From assembly GCA_021495925.1 (NCBI GenBank), contig JAKEKT010000141.1, forward strand, positions 1-61,731: a stretch of 61,731 nucleotides of DNA. Direction: 5' to 3'. The notes beneath the pieces are model-generated. The model searched no databases. It saw only the letters and a program-made list of their open reading frames with translations, and was not told the DNA's origin. The translations under genes were made by a program, and so were the position numbers. Shown here one piece after another: positions 22,326 through 33,084 of this stretch. Position 1 is the stretch's first letter. Each line of letters begins with the position of its first letter. Source of the stretch: Diplodia intermedia (taxonomy: Eukaryota > Ascomycota > Dothideomycetes > Botryosphaeriales > Botryosphaeriaceae).

Positions 22326-25280
22326 TCACATAACAACGCACTTCTCCTCCTTCCCAGGCGCGCCACCTTGCTGCCCACCACTTCCGCTATGCCTCCTGCC
22401 GAACGGAACACCGCCGCCGCCGCTGGGACCCGCCGCCGCCACGCTACCGGCAGCAGAAGCCGGCGCGGCGGGATGGCTCGTCCGCCTGCCGCGCCCGCTC
22501 GGCCTCCCGCCGATGAAGTAGCTCTGACCCTGGCTGGTCGACGCGTAGGCGCTCTGGCCGCGGCCGTGATTGCGCGCTCCTGCTCCTCCCTGCGGCGGGT
22601 TCGGCAGACCCTGGCCGCCCTGGCCGGGGACGTAGACGGGCGAGTTGGCGGCCTGCTCGTACGTCGGCGGCGGGGGCTCTTCGCCGTCGACGCGGGGCCG
22701 GTTGGTCTGCGGGACGTTGTTGTTGTTGTTGTTGTTGCTGCGGCGCGGGGGGATGAGCGGGCGGACGTCGGAGCCGCGGATGGGGTCGGTGATGCGGCCG
22801 GGGAGGCGCGACGACGACGACGAGTTGGTGTTGTTTGCCTCGTTGGAGAGGAAGTTGTGCGACAGCTCGTTCTCCCGCCGCCGGCGTTCCTCCGCCTCGC
22901 GCCGGTGGCGGTCGTCTTCCTCTTCCTGGAGCTGCAGGGCCAGGGCGAGATCTGCGTCTTCCTGTTCGGTGGATGGGGTGGCGCCGACGGTGCCGTTTTC
23001 CTGGGGGTAGGTGACGCCTCCACCGTTGGCGAAGCCGCTGCCCTGGCGAGGAGGCTCGTCGTCTAGGAGGCTCCGGATTGGTCTCTCTTGGCCAGTCCCT
23101 TGGTTGTGGCTGACTGCCCGGAAATCGCCAGAGAACATCTCGCTCCCTCTACCAGTAACATCAACCAGGCTCTCCCACACTATCTCCTCGTGGCTAGAGT
23201 AGCCTGTATCGGTGACCAGGGAGAAGACCTTTTGCGATCGAGGCTCTTTGTAGATGGTGGAAAAGTGGTCGTTACGGAAAAGAATGGCGAACTGACCAGG
23301 CTTCAAGCTATCCTTCATAACCTTAAGGCCATAATCAGTTAACTGGGTTGGGTATCTATGCAGGAACTCCTTGATCGCTTGCAAATCTTCATATAGATTC
23401 TGTTCTTGGGGCGACAGCCCCGATGTCGAGAGTTTTGCCTCAAGCTCTTCTTCGTGGAACTGGATATTCTGCGCGTCTTCGTAAGTCTTCGCGGACCGGC
23501 CAAAAGCTGCAGTCGCAATCGAGTCGGGAGGCGGAATCCACCCATGAATCAAAGGAACCTTGAAGGTGCTGTAGAGCCGCATCTCTCGAGTCTGTTCAAA
23601 ACTGCCCGGATTGGATTGTCCTTGGGGAATGGGATGGTCAATGAGGCCCTCAGACCCAGCCGCAACGAACTGCGGGTTGACATTCATGCCGGTGTGCAGC
23701 GCGAGGAGGAAGGCATACAGGTCACCCACGTCAGGCAATTCCTGGGCGACGGTGCCCCTGTGACCAGATACGAGCTCATCAAACACGGCATCCAACAACA
23801 AGCCAAGGCTGATGGTCTCCCTCGTCTTCAGAGCGTCCATCAAGCTCGACTGCTGACGCGGTGGAGTCGAAAGGACCAGCGCGTTTACGAGAGCCAAAAG
23901 AGGACAGGGGCCATTGGCGTTCTGTGTCAGTACAGGGGCTTCGCGCAGGTTGTTGGTATGACTGTCAAACCACCTAATGTGCTTGATAGAGTAGTTTTCC
24001 TTCCTTTGCTTTGTGCCTGGAGATTCCGCGCCATCGGCGGTGTCAACGTTGTGCGGACGCGACGGCGCCTGTTCAGCTGTGGTCGACGAAGTCCCTGGCC
24101 GAGGAGGTAGCGGTGGAGCGGTGTCCTCGGTAGGTCGAGCGGGAGGTTGAGATTGCTCAGCAGCTTTCGCAGCAGCCTCACCTCTGTGCCACTCCTCTTC
24201 TGCTTGCCTCTCCCTCTCCTCCTGCATAGCCTTCTCTTGCGCTTCAGCGGCCTCCCGCTCTCGCCTCTCCCTCTCGCTTTTTTCCCAGGCCTGTTGTTCT
24301 TGCCATGTGCGACTTGGCTGAGCTTCCGAGTCTTCCGGGAGGCCGCGGGTTCGCGAGCTTTGGCCATCCAGCGAGGAGACGTCCATGCCCGGGTAGAAGA
24401 CGCTTGAAGCATCCGAGGCGTGGCGCTGCGAGGATGAAGTTGGAGACGTAACATCAGCCGTGGTCTGCTTGACAACATCTCCAGGAACACCTGGTGGAGG
24501 CCTAGTCGGCGGTGATTGCGCCCTGTCCTCAGCAATGTTCGCCAAAGACATGCTTGAGAACTGCTCGACTGGGGTGTTGTTGTCCAAAGGCATTTCGATG
24601 GGCTCCTGGGGGATTGGCTGCTCCTGCGACCAAGGTTTGGGCACATTGTCTTGGTCTGCGCTTTGTCCAGTTGGTGACTGGATATTCAGGTACGGATTCT
24701 GTGATTTGAGAGGTATGGTAGGCCGACGTTCCAGCGCAGTAGTCGCTGGAGATTCAGAGGCTGGGCCTGCAGAAGGCGGAGGCGTAGACACGGCGGGGGC
24801 TGGAGGTGAAACGGCGGGCGGAGGCGGCGTGGGTAGTGCAGGCGGCGGCGACGTGGCCGCGGACTGAGGCTCGGGCTTCTTCTCTTCAGTCTTCTCCTCG
24901 GCTTTGGCCCTGTCGTCCTCCGAGTCAATGGATATGCGTGGGGCGGGCGAGCCTCCCGGGGGCCCTACCCGCAACAAGGCGGGCAGTTCGTCGGGCTTGA
25001 CCTGCTGCGACGAAGTCGGACGATGACTACCAGGCCTCAGCGCAGCAGGAATATTGCCCTTCTGGTCCTCATCGTCGTCCTCGGGCTCGTCCCAGTCAGA
25101 CGAGGAGCTGATGTCGTCGTCGCTCTCGGACCGGCGGGCATCTTCGTGAGAGACAAATTGATAGCCGTTGGCGTCGGCGGGAAATGGCGGTGGGTGCTCG
25201 TCGGGCGGAGTGGTGGGATAGGGAGGATGGTAGGTAGCCTGGGAGAGCGGCGGCGGTACAAGCTCGGGCTTGCGCACCAT
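22326..25280 (-). CDS. MINDY-family deubiquitinase with a C-terminal CaaX box
   Basis: A cysteine protease of the MINDY (FAM63, formerly DUF544) family, which trims Lys48-linked ubiquitin chains. The 984-residue frame has no intron. A disordered Pro/Glu/Ser-rich first third, with an E/R-rich coil (EKSERERREREAAEAQEK), precedes the catalytic domain at about 435-720. Markers are Gln in LTQNANGPCPLLALVNAL, Cys459 as nucleophile in NGPC and His672 in FRNDHFSTIYK. Around residue 775, EDADLALALQLQEEEDD has the form of a ubiquitin-interacting helix. The C-terminus is GKEEKCVVM: Cys-Val-Val-Met fits a CaaX box, and Met at the end favours farnesylation. That would anchor the enzyme on a membrane. It diverges from TRM6 across 700 bases. 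Confidence 0.92.
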   Translation of the reverse strand: MVRKPELVPPPLSQATYHPPYPTTPPDEHPPPFPADANGYQFVSHEDARRSESDDDISSSSDWDEPEDDDEDQKGNIPAALRPGSHRPTSSQQVKPDELPALLRVGPPGGSPAPRISIDSEDDRAKAEEKTEEKKPEPQSAATSPPPALPTPPPPAVSPPAPAVSTPPPSAGPASESPATTALERRPTIPLKSQNPYLNIQSPTGQSADQDNVPKPWSQEQPIPQEPIEMPLDNNTPVEQFSSMSLANIAEDRAQSPPTRPPPGVPGDVVKQTTADVTSPTSSSQRHASDASSVFYPGMDVSSLDGQSSRTRGLPEDSEAQPSRTWQEQQAWEKSERERREREAAEAQEKAMQEERERQAEEEWHRGEAAAKAAEQSQPPARPTEDTAPPLPPRPGTSSTTAEQAPSRPHNVDTADGAESPGTKQRKENYSIKHIRWFDSHTNNLREAPVLTQNANGPCPLLALVNALVLSTPPRQQSSLMDALKTRETISLGLLLDAVFDELVSGHRGTVAQELPDVGDLYAFLLALHTGMNVNPQFVAAGSEGLIDHPIPQGQSNPGSFEQTREMRLYSTFKVPLIHGWIPPPDSIATAAFGRSAKTYEDAQNIQFHEEELEAKLSTSGLSPQEQNLYEDLQAIKEFLHRYPTQLTDYGLKVMKDSLKPGQFAILFRNDHFSTIYKEPRSQKVFSLVTDTGYSSHEEIVWESLVDVTGRGSEMFSGDFRAVSHNQGTGQERPIRSLLDDEPPRQGSGFANGGGVTYPQENGTVGATPSTEQEDADLALALQLQEEEDDRHRREAEERRRRENELSHNFLSNEANNTNSSSSSRLPGRITDPIRGSDVRPLIPPRRSNNNNNNNVPQTNRPRVDGEEPPPPTYEQAANSPVYVPGQGGQGLPNPPQGGAGARNHGRGQSAYASTSQGQSYFIGGRPSGRGRRTSHPAAPASAAGSVAAAGPSGGGGVPFGRRHSGSGGQQGGAPGKEEKCVVM

Positions 25281-25980
25281 GGCTGGGAGGGTGCCTGAAG
25301 TTCAGGCTTCGACGTGGCCCGGCTGGATTGGCGTTGAGCTGGGGCTGCAAGCAGCGGGCAGTCTGTCGCGGTCTGTGCAGGAGGCGGCGGAGAAGGGTAG
25401 GTGTGGCGCGGCAGGGCGATGGGCGAGATAGCGGGCGGTGGGGTGGAATATGAGCGGGAGCTTTTGGGGGTAGCAAAGTGGGAGCCTGGAGGTTATGAAG
25501 GCGCAGTTTTTGGGTTGGTTAGTCGCTCCTGGGGCCAAGCACTCGGAAGATGACGACGCCGCGACAGGCACCGCCACACGTCCGGGGAACAGGCCGGGGT
25601 GTCGCCGCTCGGATTCAAGATGCAAGTCGCGCTGCGCCGACTGCGGAGCTCCACGGCAGCGCTCCACGGCGGAGCTCTGTGGACAATCTCTGTTATTAGG
25701 TGTCGTGGCCTTTGCCGTGACAGCCGGCCGGCTGGACCCTCGCATCCAGCGCCCAGTGCGGCGGCCGCGACTATTCTTGGATCATCCGCGGGCCTCACCG
25801 CCCGGCGTTATTCTGCCGCCCGCAAAAGATAATTCAACCACGGTCCGCGGCTCTGCACCCCAACGCCTCTGCTGCGCCACGCTCGTCCACACAGCTCCCG
25901 TGCTGATCGCGTTCCAACGCCGCCACCCCGACATGCCCTGATCGCCCGCCGCGCAACCCAGACTGCCACAGCCTCCCGCC
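25281..25980. promoter_or_regulatory. Divergent promoter of MINDY and TRM6
   Basis: A 700-base GC-rich gap between two housekeeping-type genes. No TATA box, gene or repeat is seen. Confidence 0.5.
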
Positions 25981-27948
25981 ATGCATACCCGCATCCGCCC
26001 GCATAGCTACGTCGTGCTGCGCCTGCCCTCAGGCCTGCTCAAGGTCCTCGAAATCGTCCCCAACACGTAGGTCGAGCAGTCTGAGTGAGCCTTCACTTGT
26101 GTGTTCTGGATGTCGGACACTAATCTACCCAGCACCGTTTCCATTGGCAAGTTCGGCACGTTTCCCGCAAACCACCTGCTCGGCCGCCCCTTCAACGTCA
26201 CATACGAGATTCTCGACCGGGAAGATGGCAAGGATGAGACCGAACTGCGCATAGTCCCTGCTGCCGAGCTGCACGAGCACACCATAAAATCCGAGGAAGC
26301 TCCCCCATCCGAAGGCACTCCCGATCCGACCCCCGACGGCGATGCCGCCGACCCCGCCGGCCTCGAGTTCGACATCGTAGGCGAGAATGGCGAGGTACTG
26401 ATGCGCAGCAATCGCTTGACCGTCGACGACCCCTCTCGTCAGACCCTGTCAATGGAAGAGATCGAGGAGCTTAAAAAGGCCGGTACTGGCTCGGGCAAGG
26501 ACATTATCGCCAAGATCATGGCGGCGCATAAGGCCCTCGACGAGAAGACGGCGTTTTCGCTGGCCAAGTACACGCTGCGGAAATCGAGAAAGTACCTCAA
26601 GCGCTTCACCGTCCTCCCCATGGACGCCTCGATGCTCGGCGAAGTCATGATCGAACGTGAGGGTCACCGCGTCATGGACATACGGGAGGAATCGCAGGGC
26701 TTGATTGGCGCCTGGGCAAACATACATTACGGCGGAGCTTGCGAGCTGCAACCGAGCGACACGCAAGAAGGCGCGTTTGTTGGAGGAGGCCGCTGGCTTG
26801 TGGTGGATGACACCGGAGGCCTTGTCGTGGCATCTCTTGCTGAGAAGATGGGCATTCTCTATCCGCCCGAGGAGGATGACTTTGACGACAGCTCAGAAGA
26901 GGATGACGCTAAGCCAGAAGACGAGGAGATGGCTGATGCTCCTGTTGAGCAAGAGGCTCAGCCAGTGGAGCAGCAATCAGCAGCTGGCGAAGAGATTGAT
27001 GGGACGGCAGATGGGACAGCACAAAAACCAAGACCGTTCCCTGGGCGCTCGAATCCAAAACTCATCCCAGCCCAGTCCGCACCCGTCAACACCCTCACTC
27101 TTCTCCATTCGCACGCTCAACCTAACGTGGCCCTCCTGAAATACTTTGGATATGACGCCGCATCGCCAACTCAGTCGACCACACATCCCCTCTACACACA
27201 CCTTAAGAGCCTCTCCTGGCTCCAACTCATCAATCCGGAAGAGGATGTCGGCTACGCAGAACCCGAATCCGTCACCCCAGAGGTTCTCGCAACATGGAAA
27301 TCCGGGAAGCGCGGCACATATTGGCGCAAGCGGCGCCGGTGGGAGCGTGTCAAGCGCGTCGTTGACGAAACCCGGGCCGGAGGCTTCGACGGGCTGGTCG
27401 TCGCCTCGTTCATGGCGCCCGCAACCATCCTCAAGCACACGGTCCCTCTCCTGCGCGGCGGCGCCCAGGTCGTCGTCTACAGCCCAACCATCGAGCCGGT
27501 CACGGAGCTCATGGACCTGTACTCCCGCGAGCGCAAGACTGCATTCATCGGCCGCACCATCAACGCCAAGCCCGGCACCAAGCCTTTCGATCCCGAGACG
27601 GCAACGGAAGAGGAGCGCAACGAGTTCGAAGACGACTTCCCGCTCAACCCCACGCTCCTGCTGGCCCCGGTGCTGCAGACTTCGAGAGTGCGCGGCTGGC
27701 AAGTCTTGCCTGGCCGCACGCATCCGCTCATGACGAGCAGGGGTGGTCCCGAGGGCTTCATCTTCTCCGCGACCAGGGTCATGCCGGCTGGTGGCAGGGT
27801 GGAAGCGAGGGGGAAGTTCACGAAAAAGAAGAGGGTGGCCGTGGAAGAAAAGGCGGAAAGCGCGGCAGAGGAGGGGCAGAAGGAAGCCAAAAAGGCCAAG
27901 GTTGAAGGAGCGGAGCAAAAGACAACAGAAGTTGCGGATGCGGCGTAA
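25981..27948 (+). CDS. trm6: tRNA m1A58 methyltransferase non-catalytic subunit TRM6
   Basis: TRM6 (Gcd10) pairs with the catalytic subunit TRM61 in the nucleus and methylates adenine 58 of tRNA, including initiator tRNA. Two exons (25981-26066, 26133-27948) join as PNT/TVSIGKFG and give 633 residues. The first exon is MHTRIRPHSYVVLRLPSG, the usual short opening. Family stretches include GKFGTFPANHLLGRPF, QTLSMEEIEELKKAG, SGKDIIAKIMAAHKALDEKT and KYLKRFTVLP. An acidic linker at about 265-300 (DDFDDSSEEDD...) and a Lys/Glu-rich tail flank the degenerate Rossmann half. As expected for this subunit, no intact SAM-binding glycine motif is seen. The intron shows a CTAAT-type branch and ACCCAG acceptor. 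Confidence 0.93.
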
Positions 27949-28460
27949 GTGGTGGGCCCTTGATCTGAGGCTCTATCCGGGCCGTATCTGGAATGGGAGT
28001 TGCAGCCCCGATATGGTCTCTGCGCGTGGAGATAAAAGCAATAAAAGTAAAAGTGAATTCCAACTTTTGTGAGCGCGGTGCTAAAGATCGGCGACGATCA
28101 TCGGTCGTGCTGCTGCAGTATTCAAGATACACCTATAAAGGTAGGTCAGACGGACCATCCGCGAATCATTCCGGTAAAATCAGCAGTTCGTGAGTTCATC
28201 CATATCGTGCTGTTCATCATCAAAAGTCAAGTACAAACAAAGGCAAGCAGGCAAGCAAGCAAGCAATCAGCCCCATCAATCGCTTCACCCCGTCCCACAT
28301 CTCTCACCTCACCTTTGACCCATTCCTTCCACCCCCACCACCACCAACACCACCACCCGCTGCTGGACCGCATGACAGCTCCTCCCACTACAAGAAAACG
28401 CCACCACATCTCTCTTAAACACCACCATCAACCCCCCCAACGAACCAACCAACCAACCAA
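27949..28460. other. 3' intergenic between TRM6 and the BIM1-like gene
   Basis: The two genes converge here. No gene is seen. Short low-complexity tracts are present: AAGCAAGC repeats near 28245-28265 and ACC-rich sequence near 28335-28360. Confidence 0.5.
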
Positions 28461-29559
28461 TCACTGCCTCAACGACCCCGACCCCGACCCCACACTCCCC
28501 GCCTCCTCAACCTCAACCTCCTTCGCCCTACCCGTACCCGTACCCGCACCGGCAGCACCGGCAGCAACCGCCCTCCTCCTCCGGCACAGCCAGAAATACA
28601 CAGCGGCGCCGACGACGGACAGGCCGCCGAGGATGGAGCCGATGGCTATGCCGGCTTTGTCCGCGGTGGAGAGGGTGTTGCCGTTGCCGCTGCTGGAGGA
28701 CGGGTTGGACGAGGAGGAGGGAGAGGAGGAGGGCGAGGAGGAGGGGGAGGAAGCAAAGTCCGACGCGGTGACGTTGAAGCAGGGGACTTGGGCGGAGAAG
28801 GCGGCGGCTTCGACGAAGGTCTGTGGGGGGTTGTCGGTCAGTCAGTCAGACCAAAGAAGACGGGAGGGGAGGGGGGAGGGGGACAAGGGTAACAACTTAC
28901 GACGTCGGCGCAGGCGTAAAACGTCTCGTTCCCGCCGCCGCCACCCGCCTCGTAGCTCGACCAGTACTCCAGCTGGATCGTCGCGTTCGTCCCCGCGGCG
29001 GCCGCGGCCGGCAGGTCGGCGAGCTTGTAGCATTGGTGGCCCGGCTGCAGGGACGAGATGTTGCTGACGACTTGCTCGGTGAAGTCGGTCTCGCTGGTTG
29101 GGTCTTTTGTTGTCGTTGGCGGTTAGTTAGTTGGTATATGGGACGATTGATTGGTCGACGACTGCAGGGTGAGTGTGAGAGAGACGGAGACGTACCGTTG
29201 CCGATGGCGATGTGGAACTCGACGTTCCAAGCATCGTCCGCGATGGTCAGAGCGACGGAGCCTTGGTCTGAGGAAGAAGAAGAAGAAGACGTCAGTGTTT
29301 GGGATGCTGGGTTCTGGGTTGCCTACTTACCCAGCGGGAACTCGGTCCGGTTCGTCACGCCGGCACTGCTGCCGCACGGCGCCGTGTTGTCCTGCGACGC
29401 GTCCCACGCGCGGTCCGACGGCCACAGGAAGGCGACGGGGCCCATGACTGTGCCCTCGGCTCCGGCGCCGTGGACTTCGGCGCCGGCGGCGAGGTGCTGC
29501 TGCACGAGAAGAGCGCAGCTGGCGAGGAGAGTGGCTGAGACCCGGGTCGAGAACATCAT
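28461..29559 (-). CDS. BIM1-like (X325) copper protein with a transmembrane tail
   Basis: A member of the fungal BIM1-like/X325 group, LPMO-shaped proteins that bind copper through an N-terminal His and serve copper uptake in the one case worked out (Cryptococcus Bim1). Four exons (29559-29331, 29267-29196, 29103-28901, 28820-28461) give 287 residues. After the signal peptide comes His30 (VHGAGAEG), then MGPVAFLWPSDRAWD, NTAPCGSSAG and TNRTEFPL, all family marks. The paired Cys appear in GHQCYKL, FYACADV and VPCFNV. A Ser/Pro-rich linker (residues about 190-215) leads to a helix, AGIAIGSILGGLSVVGAAVY, then CRRRR and a 36-residue cytosolic tail. Many relatives end in a GPI signal, so the transmembrane tail is unusual. 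A TATATA box lies at 29653-29658. Confidence 0.85.
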
Positions 29560-30340
29560 GGTGGAAATGGGCTGTTGGCAGTGGGAATTGTCACTGAGAG
29601 GTAGCGGGGACCGCGGGGTGGAGAGCTATCTGTGATGGGTGGTCTGGGAAGATATATAGTGGTGATTGGCCGGGTCGCTTAGCATTGCCGTCCCGTCTGC
29701 GCTACATGGAACCATTGTCCAACCCAGAAAACCTGCCGTCTTCCAAGATGCTCGTGTCACTGCTGCCGAGCCCGCGCTAATGCACAAGCATGGGACTTCC
29801 CCCGTCGGCGTGTGAAAGAGGCAATAGAGCGGCAGGTTTGGAGGGATCTTATTAGATCATCTGATAAGATTCAAACTCTGATCAGCCGATATCGTCGCCC
29901 AGCCGGCTCCACCTTCCCCAGTCCGCACCCAGTCCATGACCTGCCCACCTGCCTATCCGCCCACCCGCATGTTGCTCTGTAACCCAAGCCTGGATGGGCC
30001 CGCCTGCTTCCTCTCCATTGGGCTCGCCTCCACCCAAGGCTAAAGGCGAATCGCCCGTTGTCTCCACGAGAGATTCATGCCACTCTCTCCACCACTGCTT
30101 GACCGCTCGGGTCCGCCATGCCCATGTCGACTTTGGCTTAGGTCCGAATGCGCTCCCGAGTCATTGGAACAGCCTTGTACCATGTCCAACCTAGCTGGAG
30201 GGCGCGGCATATAAACTCACGAGGGCCTGGCCATGTCCGATCCCGAGCTACCTCTTCGTCACCCGGCGATATATCCTCCCATCTCTCCCCCATCCGACCA
30301 AGCAACCACTTCCCCCGTCTCTCAGCGCCCGCCCGTCACA
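29560..30340. promoter_or_regulatory. Divergent upstream region with two TATA boxes
   Basis: The gap between the BIM1-like gene (minus) and the small wall protein (plus). TATATA at 29653-29658 lies 94 bases before the first and TATAAA at 30210-30215 lies 126 bases before the second. No gene is seen. Confidence 0.5.
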
Positions 30341-31142
30341 ATGCTAGCCAAGCAGTACCTCCCCCTCCTCCTCTCCGCCCTCGCCATCACCGCCGCCTCC
30401 GCCCTCACGTCCGACCCGGACTGGCCACTAGGCCTGCTCCTCCTCAAGCGCCAGGACGACATGTCCGAAGCCGAATACAACTGCCACGACAACTGCGGTA
30501 AGCCACCCACCAACCACCACAATCATCCCTCCCCCAACCCCCCACCCAGCCGACAGAACCCCCCCACACTAACACGGCACGCGGCACGCCATATAGGCCA
30601 AGCCATCAAAGCCGCCCGCGCCAGCACCGGCACCGGCACATCCCCCTGCACCGACGCCGCCTTCCTGCACGACTACGCCGCCTGCCTGCAGTGCGCCGGC
30701 CCCGCCAACGAGGACGTCTGGCGCTACTACGGCGGCAGCCTGGCCGCCGTCGCCGCGTCGTGCAGCGGCCTGGCCACTGTTCCCGCCACCGCTACACAGC
30801 CTGCTGTGTCGGCTGCTGTGTCGGCGACGGTTGATGCTGCGACTGCGACTGCGACTGCGAGCGCGACGGCTGGGTCGGTGGGTGGTGCGTCTGCTTCGAG
30901 TGCTGGTGGTTCGGCGACGGCGGCGACGGCGACGGCGAGCGCTACTGCTGCTGCTTCGTCTTCTGCGGTAAGTAGATCCCGGTCTTGTTTGGCGTCTGCT
31001 GCTCTGTCTGACTTCCTTTTAGAGCGCCGCCGCGGCTGCTTCTTCGGCGAGTGCAGCTGGTGCGGCAAGCAGCGCAAGGTTTGGCTGCGTGTCGATGCTT
31101 GGGGCTCTTTCTGCGCTGGGGTACTTTGTTCTCGGGTTCTGA
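30341..31142 (+). CDS. Small Ala/Thr/Ser-rich secreted protein, probably GPI-anchored
   Basis: I do not recognise a named family. Three exons (30341-30497, 30597-30967, 31023-31142) give 215 residues. A signal peptide (MLAKQYLPLLLSALAITAASA) precedes a short pro-region ending in LLLKRQDD, where Lys-Arg fits a Kex2 processing site. The compact domain that follows holds six cysteines: NCHDNCGQA, SPCTDA, CLQC and SCSGL. The next 80 residues are almost all Ala, Thr, Ser and Val, a typical O-glycosylated stalk. The last exon ends in a hydrophobic stretch, MLGALSALGYFVLGF, with small residues before it (GAASS), which fits a GPI signal. A wall or surface protein is the natural reading. Joins restore DNCG/QAI and SSSA/SAAA. 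The TATA box is at 30210-30215. Confidence 0.8.
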
Positions 31143-33084
31143 GGGAGGTGGTGGGCGGGTAGTGTGTCTTGATGCGTGATGTGGAGTGAGGTGGTATTCT
31201 TCTGGGTGTTTCTTGAACGGATCTGTCAACGGGGGAGAAAAGAGGCAACGCTTCTATGTGAGGAAGCTTCCGCGCACCGCGTAATACAGTATGGATATGG
31301 TGGGAGCATGGAACCGCTATGTGATCATGCTGCGTGCCATTTTCCTTTCCCTCACGGATGCCTTCGCGTTACATGATCAGTCGTTCGCACATTCGGCGAA
31401 TCCTGCACCATGTTGTCTGCACGTGAACCGTGCCGTGCAGCTGAAAGGGGATGCACAGACTTGTTTGCCCTTTATAAACTTCCACTGCCCACCGTTGCTT
31501 CCTTGTCTCTGTGCACACCGCATTTCTTGCGGGTATCAGCAGCCATGCCTTCCACTGATTTGCTTGCTGCTTCCAATGACTTGTCTTGCTCCTTCGGTCC
31601 TCCCGGTCCTTCCGGTTTTCCGAGGGTGATGGCCAATATAGAGCTCATCAATACTTAAATTGATTATCGTCAGCATCAAAACATATCGCGACAGCGCAAA
31701 AACATTATGTCTCTACGATCCGCGTTTTTATAGAGATTGAAACCATCTCTTCCGGTAAATTTGAGGAAATGAGGAAATCGAGTTGCGGAACAATGAGTGC
31801 TTTCCTACTGCTATGATTGACCGTAAGAGGTTACGAGGAGGAAATATATGCGAAAAGAATGGTGCAAGACGAGATGCCTTAAATAGACTGGAAATCGAGA
31901 ATGATCTGCGGCCCGTATGGTTCGCCATGTACGTCACTTTACCTGTGACACTGCTCCTCTACCGGTAATGTTAGCCTACCATTCCCTTCACATCCGCAAC
32001 CAGCTGTAGTTGAAGGCCACCTATCGCAGTACTCTCCGCAGCACCGGCCTCACGTGTAACGAACTCCCGGCCTCCCCACCGCACCCTCAGCGCTCTACGA
32101 TAAAAACCGCGCCTCATATCACAAGCATCATCTCCTGTAATTCAACGGTAGAGAAAGTCAGTAGATGTTGTCGTAGAGATAACATTCAGCCTACTGACTT
32201 TCTCCTACTACTGCTTAACATAGAACAGTTCGGCCTTACTCGTTGTCTTGGGATGGAGAAGAACTTAACTTTCCGTTTACTTATCTGAAGTATGGGATTC
32301 TATTCCGCTTCTTCGGAAATACCCATGTTCATCATCTTCAATTAGTGCTGCGGCCCACTATATAGATTCTATGGAGGGCAGCTATGGCCGAGTGTGATGA
32401 TGCGGCATGACGGATCTATACGGTATAGAGTTCTGCGTTCGATGGCACGTAGCCTCCAACGGAGAGTACCATGCGGGGGCGTTTTCATACCGTAGATATG
32501 AAATCTTAGTTGTTGACAAGGAAGAAAGGAAGCCATAGAGTTCTCTCCTTAAATAATGATATCGGGAGAGCGAACCTATCGATGACACGGGAACACATCT
32601 AGTGACGCATCCACGTCAAGGAAATCGCAGTCATGGGGTGCAACCGTAGTAGAACCATATCAATTTGGGTCACCTCGTGGCAACCTTACCGTGTGACGGC
32701 TTATGGACTGATTGAGCATCTCAGCCCCTCGAATAAAAAAGAGAAGTAAGAGGAAGCGCGGATCTAGACCGGCTGAAGACCCATGAATGTCTAATACGAC
32801 CCCCCAAGCAACTGCAAAGTAAAAGACGGCGACAGACCTGCGTTACGGACATCAAAGCAGAAGATATCCCAAACCGCCGGCCAGAACTGCCAAAAAGCAA
32901 ACCCCGCTGATCAAACCATCAACCCCGTTTTTTTGTTTCCCCACCCCACACCACCACCACCAAACCGCAACCTAAACGCCCCCTTCGCAACCATCAATCA
33001 AAAGAAGTCAAACCGCCGAGCAAGAAGCCTCAGCTCAACACCACACCACACCATTCTCGGTACGCCTCGTGGTCAGCGAACCCC
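31143..33084. other. AT-rich gene-free region
   Basis: The gap lies between the 3' ends of the wall protein and the SANT-like gene. From about 31640 to 32780 the base composition is clearly lower in GC than in the flanks and no frame longer than about 90 codons exists. One long inverted repeat is present at 32151-32204. No transposase or retroelement motif could be read. Confidence 0.55.
32151..32204. repeat. 14-bp perfect inverted repeat (hairpin)
   Basis: GAGAAAGTCAGTAG at 32151-32164 is repeated in exact reverse complement as CTACTGACTTTCTC at 32191-32204, with a 26-base loop. No U-tract follows and no gene ends here. Confidence 0.7.

Noticed and set aside
26977..27918. Minus-strand open frame of 313 codons
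   Set aside because: Antisense of TRM6.
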